A stretch of DNA of 64,000 bases from Calothrix parasitica NIES-267 (GCF_002368095.1 NZ_AP018227.1:5047782-5111781); one strand, 5' to 3'. Positions 35,240 to 44,161 are shown, numbered from the stretch's first letter. Notes: generated by a model not told the origin, from the letters alone. A program made the numbers and translations.

Positions 35240-35551
35240 CTATATGAGTGTTGTTCTATCAAACCTTTATCAATCTCTGTTTCAACTGCGTATATCGCTC
35301 CTGAGATTTCCTAGAACGAACGCACACCAAAATAATTCGTAATTCGTAATGTGGCACGAAGTGTCATATTACGAATTACGAATTATTCAATTGGGCACAA
35401 ATATTATACATAATACTAGATTTCGTGTAAAAGATAAACAATTATAATTAATAGTAATTTTGTATTAACTTATCAATTATAGATAATTTACAAATTATTT
35501 TTGGAAAAAAATATCCCGTATTAAGGGATAAGAAAATAGTATTTTTAGCAA
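35240..35551. other. Intergenic region with palindromic repeat
   Basis: No gene is supported here. It holds the perfect AATTCGT palindrome at 35331-35387 and AT-rich DNA downstream. The palindrome could terminate transcription coming from both sides, since genes converge here. Confidence 0.5.
35331..35387. repeat. 20-bp inverted repeat of the AATTCGT family
   Basis: The arms 35331-35350 and 35368-35387 are perfectly complementary and contain two AATTCGT units each. The 17-base centre has CACGAAGTG, itself a small palindrome. GGCACGAAGTG plus ATATTACGAATTA also occurs near 59283-59310, so these are copies of one mobile or amplifying repeat. Confidence 0.8.
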
Positions 35552-35818
35552 TTACTGTTGGACTTTTATTGAACGTACCAAGACGCTGGTTACTTCTCCT
35601 GGATTGGAAGTTGGTAACAGTGGAGTCCAATCGCGTACATTTGCATAACCAAGTTGATGTAAAGCCTCAATTGTCGCTATTACTGCTTCTTTTGAGCCAA
35701 TTAGAATATGTTTAATTTTTTCTGGCTCTGGATGTTGAGATATTATTGGTTGAGGACTCACAAAAGCTTTTTCTTGATTGCTAGCATCAGCTAGAAAGTT
35801 TTGATACTTTAAATTCAT
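35552..35818 (-). CDS. Small conserved cyanobacterial protein
   Basis: 88 residues. KIKHILIGSKEAVIATIEAL and LGYANVRDWTPLLPTSNPGEVTSVLV are a pattern I know from cyanobacterial plasmid and phage-like regions (IGxxxAVxxTIxxLHxxGYAEVxxWxPLLPTxxPGEVMSIL). Role unknown. Short gene with an ATG start; runs in the same direction as the next upstream small gene. Confidence 0.6.
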   Translation of the reverse strand: MNLKYQNFLADASNQEKAFVSPQPIISQHPEPEKIKHILIGSKEAVIATIEALHQLGYANVRDWTPLLPTSNPGEVTSVLVRSIKVQQ

Positions 35819-35854
35819 AAGTTATTCACCGCTACTACCGAAAGGTCAATTTCA

Positions 35855-36121
35855 CTATTTATTCCCCGTAAGGGGTTTTATTAGCTGCAAGTATTCAGTT
35901 TCAAGGCAATTATTTGTCCTGAAATATAGTCGAAACGAACCGTCCCCATATTGCTTTAATCCTTGTTCACAGAAATGAATTTCTTGTCTTTGAAGCCATT
36001 GAACAATGCTTTCGTAATTATCAGCCAAGAAAAGCGCAGGAAAGTAAATTCTTCCGGTTTTAACTCCTGTTTTTGGATGAGTAAATATTTGAAATTGCGG
36101 CTCACTTAAAACTTCAGCCAT
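35855..36121 (-). CDS. Small hypothetical protein
   Basis: 88 residues, ATG start, soluble α/β (FQIFTHPKTGVKTGRIYFPA, YESIVQWLQRQEIHFCEQG, GSFRLYFRTNN). It lies 36 bp upstream of the preceding small gene in the same direction and probably shares its transcript. No family recognised. Confidence 0.5.
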   Translation of the reverse strand: MAEVLSEPQFQIFTHPKTGVKTGRIYFPALFLADNYESIVQWLQRQEIHFCEQGLKQYGDGSFRLYFRTNNCLETEYLQLIKPLTGNK

Positions 36122-36206
36122 TAGTATTACCTTGCAAAAATATTTATGTGATTTTGAAAGCTTGCGATAGATAAATTGAGATGATTATCACAAGCTTTCA
36201 TTTAAA

Positions 36207-36386
36207 TTAATTAGATAAAGACTCGGAGTATTTAACGAAATTTGAGATTTTCCATTTCAGCCCATGAACTTTGTCAGCAATGTTGGGTTTGTTAGATTTA
36301 CCATCACAAAGCATACAAGCTTCGCATTTTATGTAATACACAACAACAACTTTCCCTGCAAAATCAGTAGCTGATTCATTGTTTAT
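36207..36386 (-). pseudogene. 3' part of a small gene interrupted by the Tn554-like element
   Basis: A minus-strand open stretch of 59 codons before TAA reads INNESATDFAGKVVVVYYIK, then CEACMLCDGK, ending in KYSESLSN. It has no proper start; it begins at the ATAAACA copy bordering the transposon. Joined to the ten codons at 41651-41680 (MKESALNYIN) across the shared ATAAAC it forms a 67-residue protein in one frame, with a CxxCxxC cluster. So this is the C-terminal half of a gene split by the insertion. Function unknown. Confidence 0.7.
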
Positions 36387-36419
36387 GGTTTACACAACGA
36401 ACAATATCAGCCATTAACT

Positions 36420-37319
36420 CTAAATCATCTGATAAGGATATTGATGAATCATCTCTTCAAAAGGAATCAATTCTCCTTCTGGGGTGCAAACATACAGTAT
36501 TCCTTCAATAAAACGGGATGAGATTACCTTACCCTCAGACTTTGCCATTGCAAACCATCTCCGAAATATTTCTGGTTCTATATCAGAAAAAGCATATTCA
36601 TTTTTGTTCCAGGCATTTTTAATTGCTTTTACGAGAAATCCTGCTGGGTTTTTTATTTGTGTAGTAGCTAATGCTTCTTTTAAACAATCAATTGCATTTA
36701 ATACTACCTCTTTTTTGGTATGTTGAATCAACTTTGATAAAGTTGAATTAGTTTTAATGTTTAAAGCTGATAACTCAGACAAGATTTGGTCATCATCAAT
36801 CAGTATTTTTTGAGAGCGTTTTTTCTTTAAAGGTGTAACTTTTGATGATTTAACATTAAATAATTTACGTGCATTTAATCGCTTCTCCAAATCTTGAATA
36901 GTAGAATTTTGACGTTCAACAAGTTCCTGTAATTGATGAACACGATAAACTTGACCTGCTAAAGCTTCATTCTTACGTTTTAGCTGTTTATTTTCTGACT
37001 CTAAAAGTTGGATACGTTCTTTTAAACGAGTTAGAATCTTTGTCTGAGATTTTGATGAAGTTGATTTTGACTCCTCACGAGGCATTGACGATTGTGTATT
37101 ACGTATTTGTGCAATTTTTTGCTTAATTTCAGGGTATTTATATAAATAAGCTACACTGACATTTGCTTGAAGAGCAACTGTATGAAAGTTAATCTTTTCG
37201 TTTCTCTTCTCCAAATATTTAATGGCTTGATTTACTCGATTCAGAGAATCTTTTTTGCGAGATGCTTGTGCTTGCTTAAGATTATCGATTCTGGTTTGTC
37301 TAAGTTCATCTTTGCTCAT
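36420..37319 (-). CDS. tnpC: TnpC/DUF6262-like transposition accessory protein
   Basis: 299 residues. The N-terminal ~75 residues (LRQTRIDNLKQAQASRKKDS, RVNQAIKYLEKRNEKINFHT, VALQANVSVAYLYKYPEIK) are the DUF6262/TnpC DNA-binding region with an HTH. A coiled coil follows (~95-150, LKERIQLLESENKQLKRKNE). The C-terminal ~100 residues (KNPAGFLVKAIKNAWNKN, RRWFAMAKSEGKV) are an added domain also seen in plasmid replication or regulator proteins; Tn554 TnpC itself is only ~125 residues. Starts in a 4-bp overlap with the upstream recombinase. Confidence 0.7.
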   Translation of the reverse strand: MSKDELRQTRIDNLKQAQASRKKDSLNRVNQAIKYLEKRNEKINFHTVALQANVSVAYLYKYPEIKQKIAQIRNTQSSMPREESKSTSSKSQTKILTRLKERIQLLESENKQLKRKNEALAGQVYRVHQLQELVERQNSTIQDLEKRLNARKLFNVKSSKVTPLKKKRSQKILIDDDQILSELSALNIKTNSTLSKLIQHTKKEVVLNAIDCLKEALATTQIKNPAGFLVKAIKNAWNKNEYAFSDIEPEIFRRWFAMAKSEGKVISSRFIEGILYVCTPEGELIPFEEMIHQYPYQMI

Positions 37320-39100
37320 GACTTCTTCTCCAAGCTATTTATAATTTTATCTAGCTGGTCGGCTTGCCTTCCAAACTGTTCAACTAACACGTCATGTCCG
37401 GCCGAAGCGGCCCTCGATTCTTTATCCCTTAATTCCGCACGTATTTTTAAGTATTGAGATAACTTCTCTGTTTGGGCAACAAAACAAGAGCAGGTATAAC
37501 AAGCACGAAACTTATCGCAACGCTCATCCAGCGGCAGTCCGCAAAATCCATAGATAGGAGTATTAATGTGGTCGCCTGAAAGCTCTATTTGGTGAGCAGA
37601 TGGATTCTCCCAAAACGAGGAAGGCATTGATTCATAATGCAGAGGTTTTCCATTTATATTTAATAAAGCTTTCTGAATATGTCCTACTTCTTTCTCAATC
37701 AATTCACAACTCACTTTTGTATAGTGAAGACTAGTTGTTCCTAATTCTTTGTGTCCTGCCCAAGAACTAACAATAGCAAGGTCATGTCCTTGTTCAAAGA
37801 GTTGAGTTAATCTTGTAGATCTTATTAAGGAGGAGGTAAATCTTCCTAAAAATCCATTTTCATCTCTAATATTTTCAGCCTTGATAAGACAACGAATACA
37901 TTTATAAAGTGGAGGACGATTGTTAGAAATTACCTTTTTAACTGGTTTGATTTTAGGTTGACTTGGGTAAATTGTAGATATATCTTGGTAATGGCAGAAT
38001 AAATAATTCCAATCCGAACCCCATAAATTGTTAATGTATTCCTGTTGTTCCTGTACAACTTTAGCAATCACTCTTGTGACTGGAACTTCGTGTAGGTCTT
38101 TTGTTTTTTTGCGCTTCCAAACAACCTTCCAATTAGCTCCTTCTTGTATCAAACAATCTTTTTTTAATAATGCTAATTCTGACGGACGCATTGCTGTAAA
38201 AAATGAAATAATCCACATTCTGGCAATAAAGTCAGGTAATTTATGTAAATTCTTCTCAATTTGTTCGCGTACTACATCAGATATTGGGTCGGGATTACTC
38301 AGTTTATGTTTTGGATAATCATCATTCCTGATGATATCTTGGTCAACAGTAAACCATCCTTGCATTACTCCTATTTCAAAAAAATCTCTTAAAGTACGCA
38401 ATCTAGATTTAATACCCCCATAACTAGTTTGACAACTAAGAAAATCAAGGATAACACCGCGATTTACTTGCTCAATACTGGTAATATTTTTTTTGACTAA
38501 GTAACGCGATAAAAAGCGAAAGTCAACCATACGTTGCGTAATAGTTTCAAATGATAAATCAATTTTACACAAATGAAAAATGTACAATTTGACTAATGTT
38601 ATAAACCACTTTTGTTCTATGTGATTGAAGTCAATAGTGTAGTAATTTCGCTGCTTATCAACTGAAGAAAGAATAGCCCTTATATCCCATATACTATCCG
38701 AAAAATTAAATGGTTTTATCGGAAGTTCATGATTACTATATCGACTCAGAATTTGTTTTGAAATAGATATAGATGATGGTATTACTTTGAGACATGTTTT
38801 ACAACGAAATCTTATCATACCTCCTCTATCTAGATAATAAAAAACAATATTTTTTGCGTCACAATTGGGACAAACAAAATTATTAATTTTTTTACCTTTA
38901 GTCCAGATAGTATTAGTATTCAAATCTCGAATTGTTTTTTTATATTTAAGGTTGCAAGACTCACTTATTTTTTTTGGACAGTCGGGACATCTAAATAGTT
39001 GTTTACCTCTTTTTAAACTAGACAATATCAACTGCCTCTTTTCACAGGTAGGACAAATAAATTCTTGTTTGTAGTCTTTTTTCCAATCAATTTTAATCAT
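37316..39100 (-). CDS. Zinc-ribbon tyrosine recombinase (third integrase of the element)
   Basis: 594 residues from the ATG at 39100. The first ~125 residues hold three Cys-pair zinc ribbons (FICPTCEKR, FRCPDCPKK, FVCPNCDAK, FRCKTC). The recombinase part (from ~150) has a SAM-like segment and the catalytic domain with AMRPSELALLKKDCL (Arg I), SLIRSTRLTQLFEQG (box II, lacking the usual H before R) and WAGHKELGTTSLHYTKV (His and Tyr nucleophile). A C-terminal Cys cluster (FRACYTCSCF) resembles that of TnpB. The start overlaps the tnpB-like stop by 8 bp. The weakened HxxR motif raises the possibility that it is structural. Confidence 0.75.
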   Translation of the reverse strand: MIKIDWKKDYKQEFICPTCEKRQLILSSLKRGKQLFRCPDCPKKISESCNLKYKKTIRDLNTNTIWTKGKKINNFVCPNCDAKNIVFYYLDRGGMIRFRCKTCLKVIPSSISISKQILSRYSNHELPIKPFNFSDSIWDIRAILSSVDKQRNYYTIDFNHIEQKWFITLVKLYIFHLCKIDLSFETITQRMVDFRFLSRYLVKKNITSIEQVNRGVILDFLSCQTSYGGIKSRLRTLRDFFEIGVMQGWFTVDQDIIRNDDYPKHKLSNPDPISDVVREQIEKNLHKLPDFIARMWIISFFTAMRPSELALLKKDCLIQEGANWKVVWKRKKTKDLHEVPVTRVIAKVVQEQQEYINNLWGSDWNYLFCHYQDISTIYPSQPKIKPVKKVISNNRPPLYKCIRCLIKAENIRDENGFLGRFTSSLIRSTRLTQLFEQGHDLAIVSSWAGHKELGTTSLHYTKVSCELIEKEVGHIQKALLNINGKPLHYESMPSSFWENPSAHQIELSGDHINTPIYGFCGLPLDERCDKFRACYTCSCFVAQTEKLSQYLKIRAELRDKESRAASAGHDVLVEQFGRQADQLDKIINSLEKKS

Positions 39101-40574
39101 TAATACTCTCCAAACCTTCAATACAATTTCTTAAACTCTTCAAATCATCTTCTAATCCTTGTTGCTGCCGAATCATACCTAAATTTTGAGAAATATCTAG
39201 TTCAGATTTGACTCTTTTTAAATCTTCTTTTAAATAAGTCAAGTCGTCATTAGATACCCGCCAATGTGAACACCTCCAACAAGCATTAACAGTTTGACAA
39301 GGCTTTTTCAATATTGGACGATGACATTCTCCATACTGTGTAGTTATTTGGTACATCCTACGACGAAGCAATTCTGTCACGGGATTTTTAGGTTTGTGAG
39401 AGCTTGCTAATTTTCCTGCTATGTCAACATATTTTTTTTCTTTGATTAACTCCTGATACTCCGAACCTAGAACTTGTTTAATCAGATGTTTGTAATAACG
39501 TTGCATCTCAGAAGAGCGATGTCTTAAATACTTTTGAATAATTAAGTCTCTAACCCCAGCATTAGTCATTATAGTTGCTACTGTTTTTCTAAATTGATGG
39601 GATTTAAAATGCCATAATTCACCATCTTTTGACCTAATATTAACTTTTTTTGCAAGCAAATTTAACCACATATTAAACTGAGCTGACGACATAACTTTTG
39701 GAATAGGCTTATAGAATTCCCACTGCCCATTTTTAAGAATTTGACGCTTATTGGTATTGGTACAAAATAATTTATCAAAGCTATTACCAAATAACCTATT
39801 AATATAATTTTGTTGTTCTGAGATAATTGTGACTAATTCGATTATATTAATTGGTAATTCATCTTCTATTTGATATTTCTCAGTTTCTTTTAGTCTTAAT
39901 CGCCACTGGTTGCTTCTTTTTCTAAGGCAATCTAAAGGTAAATTTAGTAGTTCTCCAATTCTTAAACCAGTAGTTCTTATAATTAAAACCATCCGTTGGA
40001 CTTGTTCTGGTAGAAGATAGATATTTTCTTGAAACTGGTTCCAAACTTCTTCGGGAATATAATCAATTTTATTATTATTAATTTTAATACTATATCGTTT
40101 ACCTTTGAACCAGTAAGTATTTACATCTAACCATCCTTCCAAACGGCAAGTATCAAAAAAGACTGCAAGGTTAGAGTAGTAATGAGTTATTGTAGACTCT
40201 AATAATCCTTTAGATTGCAAGTAATAGTCAAATTCATTAAATATTTGATTATCAATTCTGCCTGAATTATTAATATTCGTTATTTTCAGAAAATTGGAAA
40301 AGCTTTTTATAGAGGTTAAAAAACCTGAAAGAGTGTTCAATGTATAGTATTTTCTTTTTTGAAAACAGTAAAGCTTTGCTAGTAGCTTTAACCAATCTTG
40401 AGATAATGGTTCAAAATTTAAAATATAAAGAGCACAATGTTCAAGAACTTCCATATCTAAATCATTTACAGTATGCCAAATATCTTTATTAAATAGTGGT
40501 AAGGATGTAAGAATAAGCATTTCTTCATTTTGAGATAAAACTTGAAACTCTACTAATTGATTTAAGTTATTCAT
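39093..40574 (-). CDS. tnpB: TnpB-like tyrosine recombinase
   Basis: 493 residues from the ATG at 40574. Catalytic signature: TGLRIGELLNLPLDCLR (Arg I), HQFRKTVATIMTNAGV (HxxR), YLRHRSSEMQRYYKHL (H/R and Tyr). The C-terminus has a zinc-binding Cys/His set (CHRPILKKPC, CWRCSHWR), as in Tn554 TnpB. It overlaps tnpA and the third recombinase gene by 8 bp on each side, implying coupled translation and a joint complex. Confidence 0.82.
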   Translation of the reverse strand: MNNLNQLVEFQVLSQNEEMLILTSLPLFNKDIWHTVNDLDMEVLEHCALYILNFEPLSQDWLKLLAKLYCFQKRKYYTLNTLSGFLTSIKSFSNFLKITNINNSGRIDNQIFNEFDYYLQSKGLLESTITHYYSNLAVFFDTCRLEGWLDVNTYWFKGKRYSIKINNNKIDYIPEEVWNQFQENIYLLPEQVQRMVLIIRTTGLRIGELLNLPLDCLRKRSNQWRLRLKETEKYQIEDELPINIIELVTIISEQQNYINRLFGNSFDKLFCTNTNKRQILKNGQWEFYKPIPKVMSSAQFNMWLNLLAKKVNIRSKDGELWHFKSHQFRKTVATIMTNAGVRDLIIQKYLRHRSSEMQRYYKHLIKQVLGSEYQELIKEKKYVDIAGKLASSHKPKNPVTELLRRRMYQITTQYGECHRPILKKPCQTVNACWRCSHWRVSNDDLTYLKEDLKRVKSELDISQNLGMIRQQQGLEDDLKSLRNCIEGLESIND

Positions 40575-41646
40575 TTTCTTCAATTTCTACTACTTTCATC
40601 AAATCACTTTCGTTTACAACATGAGAATAAATATCTAATGTTGTTTGTATTGATATATGCCCTAGTAAATGTTTGACTCTATCTGCTGAATATCCTGCTT
40701 TTAAAAGACGAGTGGCATATGTATGGCGAAATAAGTGTGGGTGAACTTTAATACCTGTTTTTTTAGATAATCTACAAAACATCGTATTAATAACTTTAGG
40801 ATGTATTGGTTGTCCTATTTCTCCTGACCAAATGTTGATAAATACATAATTTGATTCGATACAAGGATACTCATAAATTAGATAATCGTTGTACATTTGT
40901 AGGAGTTCTGGAACTACAGGAATTACTCTTTGAAGACCTTTAGCTCTAATACCATAAGGATTAATCCGACTCACAATTCTAATCGTATTGTCTCCGTAAT
41001 CTCCTATGTCCTCATGCTGAAGCCCTAGTAATTCTCCTTTCCTTATTCCTGTACCATTTAGCATCAAAATAATTAACTTGTCCCGTAATCTATGGCAAGC
41101 ATTTACTAAAGTTTCTATCTGTTTATTAGTAAGACATCCAGGAAATTTTTTAGGCTCTTTTAGTTTGACTAGTTTTTTTCTTATCGGTTTCGACTTAGAA
41201 ATGCCTTTTAAGAAACGAGTACGGCTAATTCCTACTGGCATGAAAAACCTTTCAAACTGCTTAAAATCTACAGTCTTATTGGCAGTATGGTACTCGTAAA
41301 AACCACTAACAGTAGTTATTGCTCGGTTAATAGTCTTCTCTGTTCTTTTTGCTTTTATTGGTTGCATAGAAACAACTTTTGATATATCTCCAACTCGCAA
41401 CCAATAAGCAAAGGTTTCTAAATCAGAAAGTTGAATGCTTCGCCAATCCAGATGCTGCTTACTAAGAAATTCCCACCAAGCCTTCAAGTCATAAGCATAA
41501 CTTTCAACTGTGTTAGGGGATTTGTTTGTACTGAGGTAAGTTAAATACTTCTGAATTGGTTCTATTAACTGATAATTTTCGTCTAAAATCAGCCAAACTG
41601 GTTCACCTGTGTTAGGTTCAATCCCTCGCTGAAGAGATAATTTCAT
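40567..41646 (-). CDS. tnpA: TnpA-like tyrosine recombinase/integrase
   Basis: 359 residues, the length of Tn554 TnpA (361). N-terminal SAM-like domain (IQKYLTYLSTNKSPNTVESY, AYDLKAWWEFL), then NGTGIRKGELLGLQHEDI (Arg I), HPHLFRHTYATRLLKAG (HxxR), HLLGHISIQTTLDIYSHV (H and Tyr). All catalytic residues are present. First gene of the element; its ATG lies only 4 bp from the ATAAACA boundary, so it would be expressed from the promoter of the interrupted host gene. Confidence 0.88.
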   Translation of the reverse strand: MKLSLQRGIEPNTGEPVWLILDENYQLIEPIQKYLTYLSTNKSPNTVESYAYDLKAWWEFLSKQHLDWRSIQLSDLETFAYWLRVGDISKVVSMQPIKAKRTEKTINRAITTVSGFYEYHTANKTVDFKQFERFFMPVGISRTRFLKGISKSKPIRKKLVKLKEPKKFPGCLTNKQIETLVNACHRLRDKLIILMLNGTGIRKGELLGLQHEDIGDYGDNTIRIVSRINPYGIRAKGLQRVIPVVPELLQMYNDYLIYEYPCIESNYVFINIWSGEIGQPIHPKVINTMFCRLSKKTGIKVHPHLFRHTYATRLLKAGYSADRVKHLLGHISIQTTLDIYSHVVNESDLMKVVEIEENE

Positions 41647-41650
41647 TACT

Positions 41651-41680
41651 GTTTATATAATTTAACGCGCTTTCTTTCAT
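41651..41680 (-). pseudogene. 5' fragment of the gene interrupted by the transposon
   Basis: The minus-strand ATG at 41680 starts MKESALNYIN and runs straight into ATAAAC at the transposon end. It lies 26 bp behind the stop of the gene at 41707-42456, as expected for the next gene in an operon. Fused across the core it continues in frame into the fragment at 36207-36386. Confidence 0.65.
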
Positions 41681-41706
41681 TGTGGAGATGCAACCTAATA
41701 CGGCTT

Positions 41707-42456
41707 CTATGCCCTGGTAGTAAAGGTAGAATCAATGCCGGTATATGCACTTTGAGCGTTGTAAATGGAGTCGTATTCTACAATGAAGATTCTTTCAATT
41801 GTTGTTGATGTTAAATAAGTTAATATTTTGTATGACATAACGCACCGGATTCTGTCATCTTCTGTATGACGACAAAGGATTTCATTTTCACTCAAAGATG
41901 CGTCGGGGGTTATTATTCGGAAAGTTCTCCAACCAAGATTTTGAGCGATACGAGCTTCTGACTTACTATGTACCGAAGCCATTAAATATTGTTTCCAACG
42001 AGAGTCACATTTGTGAAATTGATGTGTATAACCCGTATACCTACCAGATGCAGAGATGATTGATTCCCAAACATCAAATGGTACTGCTGTAGGGTCGCCA
42101 TAGGAACCAATTCTGATAGGATATCGATAATGCTTCAAAACTTCTATTTCATTTTTGCCCAATTTTGGATAATTGCCTGCTACATATTTTCGGTAGATAT
42201 TATTGATAGGTAAGAGATGAACGTAGCAGCTTCCTACTTGACTCAATTTTAAGGGGCAAGAGCCACATACGCCTTGATCCAGACCTTTAGAAGCAGCGAA
42301 AGTGGGAGCAAATTCTTGTTGTAAAATCCAGCTTTGTATCAACCTTCCGGTCTTACGATTTGTGCTAGGAGAAACGAATCCCGTTAAGATAAGAACTATA
42401 GGAGAACCGTCAATCAAAGATGCCCCTTCCCAAACGACGTAACTATTTTTCAACAT
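41707..42456 (-). CDS. DUF7227-like plasmid/phage protein
   Basis: About 249 residues from the ATG at 42456 (an in-frame TTG at 42540 is possible). SYVVWEGASLIDGSPIVLIL, NRKTGRLIQSWILQQE, CGSCPLKLSQVGSCYVHLLP and YPIRIGSYGDPTAVPFDVWE are the characteristic run of a family (DUF7227 in my recollection) found in phages and plasmids. The CxxC...C group may bind metal. Biochemical role unknown. Upstream neighbour of the gene that the transposon split. Confidence 0.6.
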   Translation of the reverse strand: MLKNSYVVWEGASLIDGSPIVLILTGFVSPSTNRKTGRLIQSWILQQEFAPTFAASKGLDQGVCGSCPLKLSQVGSCYVHLLPINNIYRKYVAGNYPKLGKNEIEVLKHYRYPIRIGSYGDPTAVPFDVWESIISASGRYTGYTHQFHKCDSRWKQYLMASVHSKSEARIAQNLGWRTFRIITPDASLSENEILCRHTEDDRIRCVMSYKILTYLTSTTIERIFIVEYDSIYNAQSAYTGIDSTFTTRA

Positions 42457-42596
42457 TTTAATAGCGGACAATAATTTTGATTTTTGTGAAGCGAAAAGTG
42501 TTTGAATTGATGATATATTTGAAATAATTTTCAACAGCAAAAAAGGGAATAAAATCTGCTTTATTCCCCTTTATTTTTTTGTGTACAATTATAGTA

Positions 42597-42974
42597 TTAA
42601 TTCTCGGCTTTCATTTGAGGATTAACACTTGCATTTACACGAGCAGCATATTCTCTTCTGCGCTGCCAAGATAATTCGTTTAGTACTACTAAATCTTCTT
42701 TAGTTTTACCGAATTTCCGATAAGCAAATTCGAGTAATTGCTCAAGAGAATAGCGCTTTTCTTCTACTTTTCCAAAATCCGATACGAAGCGTTCTTTAAA
42801 TACATCCCAGTTGAAATCCTGGAAATTGTTTTTAGCAAGAAGTCCGCACAAAGAACGTATCGAATAGTAGACTTTTGAGTAAAGTCTTTCTGAGTAATCG
42901 CTAACTGAGTACTCGCCTCAAACAGAATCATCAATTGATTGAAATTTGGGTGTAGAATATTTACGTTTAGCCAT
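42597..42974 (-). pseudogene. Small gene broken by an in-frame TGA
   Basis: From the ATG at 42974 the frame reads MAKRKYSTPKFQSIDDSV, meets TGA, then continues open in the same frame for another ~105 codons (GEYSVSDYSERLYSKVYYSI, NFQDFNWDVFKERFVSDFGK, LEFAYRKFGKTKEDLVVLNE). The simplest reading is a Trp TGG changed to TGA. Translation might restart at an internal TTG or ATA-region codon, but none has a good ribosome binding site. The family is not recognised. Confidence 0.6.
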
Positions 42975-43030
42975 GAGGTAGATTTATCCTAATTACTTCA
43001 CCGTCTCCTGAGCGTAAGCTCTTCAGCCAA

Positions 43031-43276
43031 TTACCACCAACAGGAATCGTGATAATCTGACATTAAATCCTTGATTTCACAGTTATGCTGATAATCGATT
43101 TCTAACTGTTGTAAATCTGTATCTGAAACCAAATTTTTCAGTTCCTGTATCATTTCTCTCAGATGATTATCATCGCTAACACCTGAGTAGTAAACTTTGA
43201 TGAATTTATCAGCTTTTGTCATGAATTGTTCGAGGTTTGTGACGAATATTTGTTCTGCATCAATTGCCTGAATCAT
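43031..43276 (-). CDS. Small hypothetical protein
   Basis: 81 residues, ATG start, acidic and helical (EQIFVTNLEQFMTKADKFIK, LREMIQELKNLVSDTDLQQL) ending in DSCWW. It lies between two broken genes of the same strand. No family recognised. Confidence 0.5.
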   Translation of the reverse strand: MIQAIDAEQIFVTNLEQFMTKADKFIKVYYSGVSDDNHLREMIQELKNLVSDTDLQQLEIDYQHNCEIKDLMSDYHDSCWW

Positions 43277-43306
43277 GATTTTTTCCTATTAATTATTTGA
43301 AGCGAT

Positions 43307-43670
43307 TTAGTATTCATTTGGGAGCATGAGAACTTTTTGAACGAGATAAAGCTTGATATGGCTCAATGGAAAATCTGTATATTCGATTTCTTGGCGTAAT
43401 ACTTCTTGATTCGTGTCCCATTCACAAATCAAAACACCGGAATTATTTTGAACTTGTAAATGCCAAATTTGAAATTCTCGGAGCTTTAGATTGGATAGAA
43501 ATTGATTTGTTTGATGTGAAGCGATTGCATCTAACAGCCAATAACAATTAGCTTATAAAGGCTAGGTATTGCATACCCTCTGTATAGTTCAAGCCGAGCC
43601 AATGTTTGTAGAGATTAGCTGAACCATAAAATTGCTTTAGCTCGGTGGTTATTTCATGTGCAGTTTTCAT
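43307..43670 (-). pseudogene. Frameshifted DUF6876-like gene
   Basis: From the ATG at 43670 the frame reads MKTAHEITTELKQFYGSANL, YKHWLGLNYTEGMQYLAFIS then stops. A shift of one base gives NCYWLLDAIASHQTNQFL, FQIWHLQVQNNSGVLICEWD, RQEIEYTDFPLSHIKLYLVQ to the stop at 43307. Together they make a full DUF6876-type protein (T.x.HWLG..YTxGxxYLA...YWLLDAIASxQ...EIEYTDFPL..IKLY). The lesion is near 43555 (ATAAGCTAATTG). Either a decayed gene or a sequencing error. Confidence 0.75.
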
Positions 43671-44161
43671 TTTTTCAAATTCTTGATTTTACGGACTTCA
43701 CTATTCCTTCGGCGTGAGCCGTAAAACGAAAACTGCTAACAATGGATATCAGCAGTTTTAAGGTTTGTATTGAATATGTTTCGTAGAAAGGCAGTTTTCA
43801 TCGCCTCTCAAACAGCTACTTTCTACTCTAATTCTTTCTTATGTTGACCTCATGATTATTCTTAATTAAATTAAACAATGCTTTGCAAACCGCAGAATCG
43901 AAAATAGTGTATTTATTTTATACTTAATGTATATTCAAATACTTAATACTTTTGGTAGAAGTCAAACCGTGAACAATATCGTATTATTATCTCGATAATA
44001 TAAAAAAGCTCACTACTATAAGATTAGTTTTAAATAGTTTATTATAATAATTATCATAATTTATTTTAATAATTATTTAATATATAGTTAAAAGTCATGG
44101 TTATATATGAATTTAATTGAAATTAAACTTTTTACCATAGGTAAACAAATCGGAGCCTAAT
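43671..44161. other. Intergenic leader before the hybrid kinase
   Basis: About 490 bp without a gene. The first part has a hairpin-like ACGGACTTCAC...GTGAGCCGT and an imperfect AACTGCTA...CAGCAGTTTT repeat around 43730-43760; the rest is AT-rich with many TATAAT-like words. A GGAG at about 44151 serves the kinase start. Confidence 0.4.

Larger units (their letters stand above)
36380..41656 (-). mobile_element. Tn554-like transposon with three tyrosine recombinases and TnpC-like gene
   Basis: About 5.27 kb bounded by 7-bp direct repeats ATAAACA (minus-strand reading) at 36380-36386 and 41650-41656. It holds four overlapping minus-strand genes: TnpA-like, TnpB-like, a third zinc-ribbon recombinase and a TnpC/DUF6262-like protein. 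Tn554 has tnpA, tnpB and tnpC and integrates by a tyrosine recombinase without long inverted repeats; the trio of integrases also recalls RIT elements. The tnpA ATG is 4 bp inside one end and the tnpC stop ~34 bp inside the other, so the element is compact with no cargo. Boundaries rest on the restored target ORF. Confidence 0.8.

Noticed and set aside
37316-41646. Integrases as the integration module of an ICE
   Set aside because: The three recombinases overlap as in Tn554/RIT elements and their ends lie inside the backbone within a small ORF, so they move only the 5.27-kb transposon.
42597-42974. TGA recoding (selenocysteine or reassigned TGA)
   Set aside because: Many genes here use TGA as a normal stop and no SECIS-like hairpin follows; a nonsense mutation is simpler.
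43366-43551. Plus-strand 61-codon frame
   Set aside because: It is the shadow of the minus-strand DUF6876-like reading frame, which gives a coherent family match.
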